Shown: positions 14,246 to 15,300 of the stretch, piece after piece
How positions within the stretch are numbered: position 1 is the stretch's first letter
How the letters are laid out: each line of letters starts with the position of its first letter
From: JBBKWG01 sp037968835
GTDB taxonomy: Bacteria; Pseudomonadota; Alphaproteobacteria; Rhodobacterales; Rhodobacteraceae
Assembly: GCA_037968835.1 (NCBI GenBank)
Contig: JBBKWG010000167.1
Span: 1 to 15,300 of the forward strand
Length of the DNA stretch: 15,300 nt
Direction of reading: 5' to 3'
Position numbers and translations under genes: made by a program
Notes under the pieces: generated by a model
Seen by the model: only the letters and a program-made list of their open reading frames with translations
Databases searched by the model: none
What the model was told of the DNA's origin: nothing

Positions 14246-15300
14246 ATGCTGTCCAACGGACTTGTCTCTGCCGCCTACATTGCGGCTTCTGTCCTGTTTA
14301 TCCTGTCGCTCGGCGGCCTCAGCAACCAGGAAAGTGCCAAACGCGCTGTCTGGTACGGGATCGCGGGCATGGCGCTTGCGGTTCTGGCGACTGTGCTTGC
14401 GCCGGGCGTCCAGAATATCTGGCTTATCCTCATTGCAATCGCGGTCGGATCGTTCGTGGGTCAATACGTGGCCGGCCGCGTTCAGATGACCGAGATGCCG
14501 CAGCTTGTCGCGGCGTTGCATTCGTTTGTCGGACTGGCGGCGGTGTTTATCGGGTTGAATGCCGACATCATGCTTGGCGCGGTCACGGCGCTACGCGAAG
14601 CGGGGACACCTCTTTCATCGGCAGATCTCACCGCTTTCGGCGAAACGCTGTGGAAGAAGGATGCAACCGAAGTCGCCATCCTCAAGGTCGAGGTTTTTCT
14701 CGGCATCTTCATCGGCGCGATCACGTTCACGGGCTCGGTCGTTGCCTTCGGAAAACTCGCCGGCAAGGTCGATGGCAAGCCGAAAAAACTGATGCTGCCG
14801 AACGAGGAGAATGCGATTCCGTTCATCTCGGGTCATTGGCTGAATGCTTTGTCGCTCGCAGCCTGCATCCTGCTGGGACTGCTCTATTTCAGCGGTGCCG
14901 GTATCTGGACAATGGTGCTTGTCACGATCATCGCGGGTTTCATAGGCTGGCACCTGATCATGGGGATCGGCGGCGCGGACATGCCCGTGGTCGTGTCGAT
15001 GCTGAACAGCTATTCGGGCTGGGCTGCGGCGGCAATCGGTTTCACGCTCGGCAACGATCTTCTGATCGTAACCGGGGCGCTGGTCGGCTCGTCCGGTGCG
15101 ATTCTGAGTTACATCATGTGCCGTGCGATGAACCGCCATTTCGTCAGCGTGATCCTCGGCGGTTTTGGTGGCACGACCGGCCCCGCGCAAGAGATGGAGG
15201 GCGAGCAGATCGCCATCGACGCGGACGGCGTCGCGGCGGCGCTGAACGACGCTGACAGCATCATCATCATACCGGGCTACGGCATGGCGGTGGCGCAGGC
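14246..15300 (+). CDS. pntB: NAD(P) transhydrogenase beta subunit (3' end cut by right edge)
   Basis: Beta subunit of the proton-translocating transhydrogenase; it carries the remaining membrane helices of domain II and the NADP(H)-binding domain III. The frame opens at ATG 14246 (MLSNGLVSAAYIAASVLFILS) and is open to the edge, so 351 codons are seen of the usual ~460-480. Several hydrophobic helices are visible, with the family segment VQMTEMPQLVAALHSFVGLAA and its membrane His, and later MLNSYSGWAAAAIGFTLGN. The last visible residues, IIIIPGYGMAVAQA, are the start of the domain III nucleotide fold. GGGGGAC at 14231-14237, the same heptamer as before pntA, acts as ribosome binding site. It is 16 bases after pntA and clearly in the same operon. 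Confidence 0.96.
   Translation, partial: MLSNGLVSAAYIAASVLFILSLGGLSNQESAKRAVWYGIAGMALAVLATVLAPGVQNIWLILIAIAVGSFVGQYVAGRVQMTEMPQLVAALHSFVGLAAVFIGLNADIMLGAVTALREAGTPLSSADLTAFGETLWKKDATEVAILKVEVFLGIFIGAITFTGSVVAFGKLAGKVDGKPKKLMLPNEENAIPFISGHWLNALSLAACILLGLLYFSGAGIWTMVLVTIIAGFIGWHLIMGIGGADMPVVVSMLNSYSGWAAAAIGFTLGNDLLIVTGALVGSSGAILSYIMCRAMNRHFVSVILGGFGGTTGPAQEMEGEQIAIDADGVAAALNDADSIIIIPGYGMAVAQ

Noticed and set aside
12598..14256. Long minus-strand open frame (about 550 codons) opposite pntA
   Set aside because: Its product is rich in His, Arg and Asp with no recognisable domain and lies fully antisense to a clear pntA. It is a codon-bias shadow in GC-rich DNA.

Overview
The window looks like chromosomal DNA of an alphaproteobacterium, most likely in or near Rhodobacterales (roseobacter-like). 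The reasons are dense high-GC coding, a one-polypeptide PntA followed by PntB, a short Hint_2-type protein of the kind common in that order, and an unremarkable set of housekeeping genes. The assignment rests on protein family resemblance seen by eye, not on a database search. I see no rRNA, tRNA, CRISPR array, insertion sequence or phage gene. No gene-free stretch exceeds 300 bases; the longest gap is 140 bases.

Region 1 (1-4852, minus strand). Read in transcription order: aminopeptidase N (pepN), a small two-helix membrane protein with a PH-like tail overlapping the pepN stop, a lysophospholipid-type acyltransferase, and a membrane-anchored protein of unknown function that runs off the left edge. 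The last gene is easy to miss because its stop lies outside the window.

Region 2 (4853-9595, plus strand). Divergent from pepN is a 74-residue single-pass membrane protein. It is followed by malate synthase G (glcB) and a GlcG/HbpS-like protein, a glyoxylate-use pair. Next come a class I glutamine-amidotransferase-like hydrolase of the gamma-glutamyl-GABA hydrolase (PuuD) type and a cupin D-lyxose/D-mannose-type isomerase. The hydrolase is preceded by an AT-rich leader with four phased TGTGC/GCACA boxes, the best candidate operator in the window.

Region 3 (9585-12067, minus strand). In transcription order: kynureninase (kynU), then a GNAT acetyltransferase 9 bases downstream, then, after a 140-base gap, a short stand-alone Hint-domain protein. 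The Hint gene ends tail-to-tail against the isomerase with an 11-base overlap.

Region 4 (12105-15300, plus strand). An isoprenylcysteine methyltransferase-like membrane protein starts 37 bases from kynU on the other strand. It is followed by pntA and pntB, the proton-translocating transhydrogenase; pntB is cut by the right edge.

The gene content is largely central metabolism: glyoxylate entry, tryptophan catabolism, NADPH supply, peptide turnover and lipid acylation. I did not find a convincing undescribed multi-gene system. The points most worth a second look are the edge gene of unknown function, the amidohydrolase/isomerase pair with its phased boxes, the stand-alone Hint protein, and the hairpin with a mini-ORF at the kynU start.
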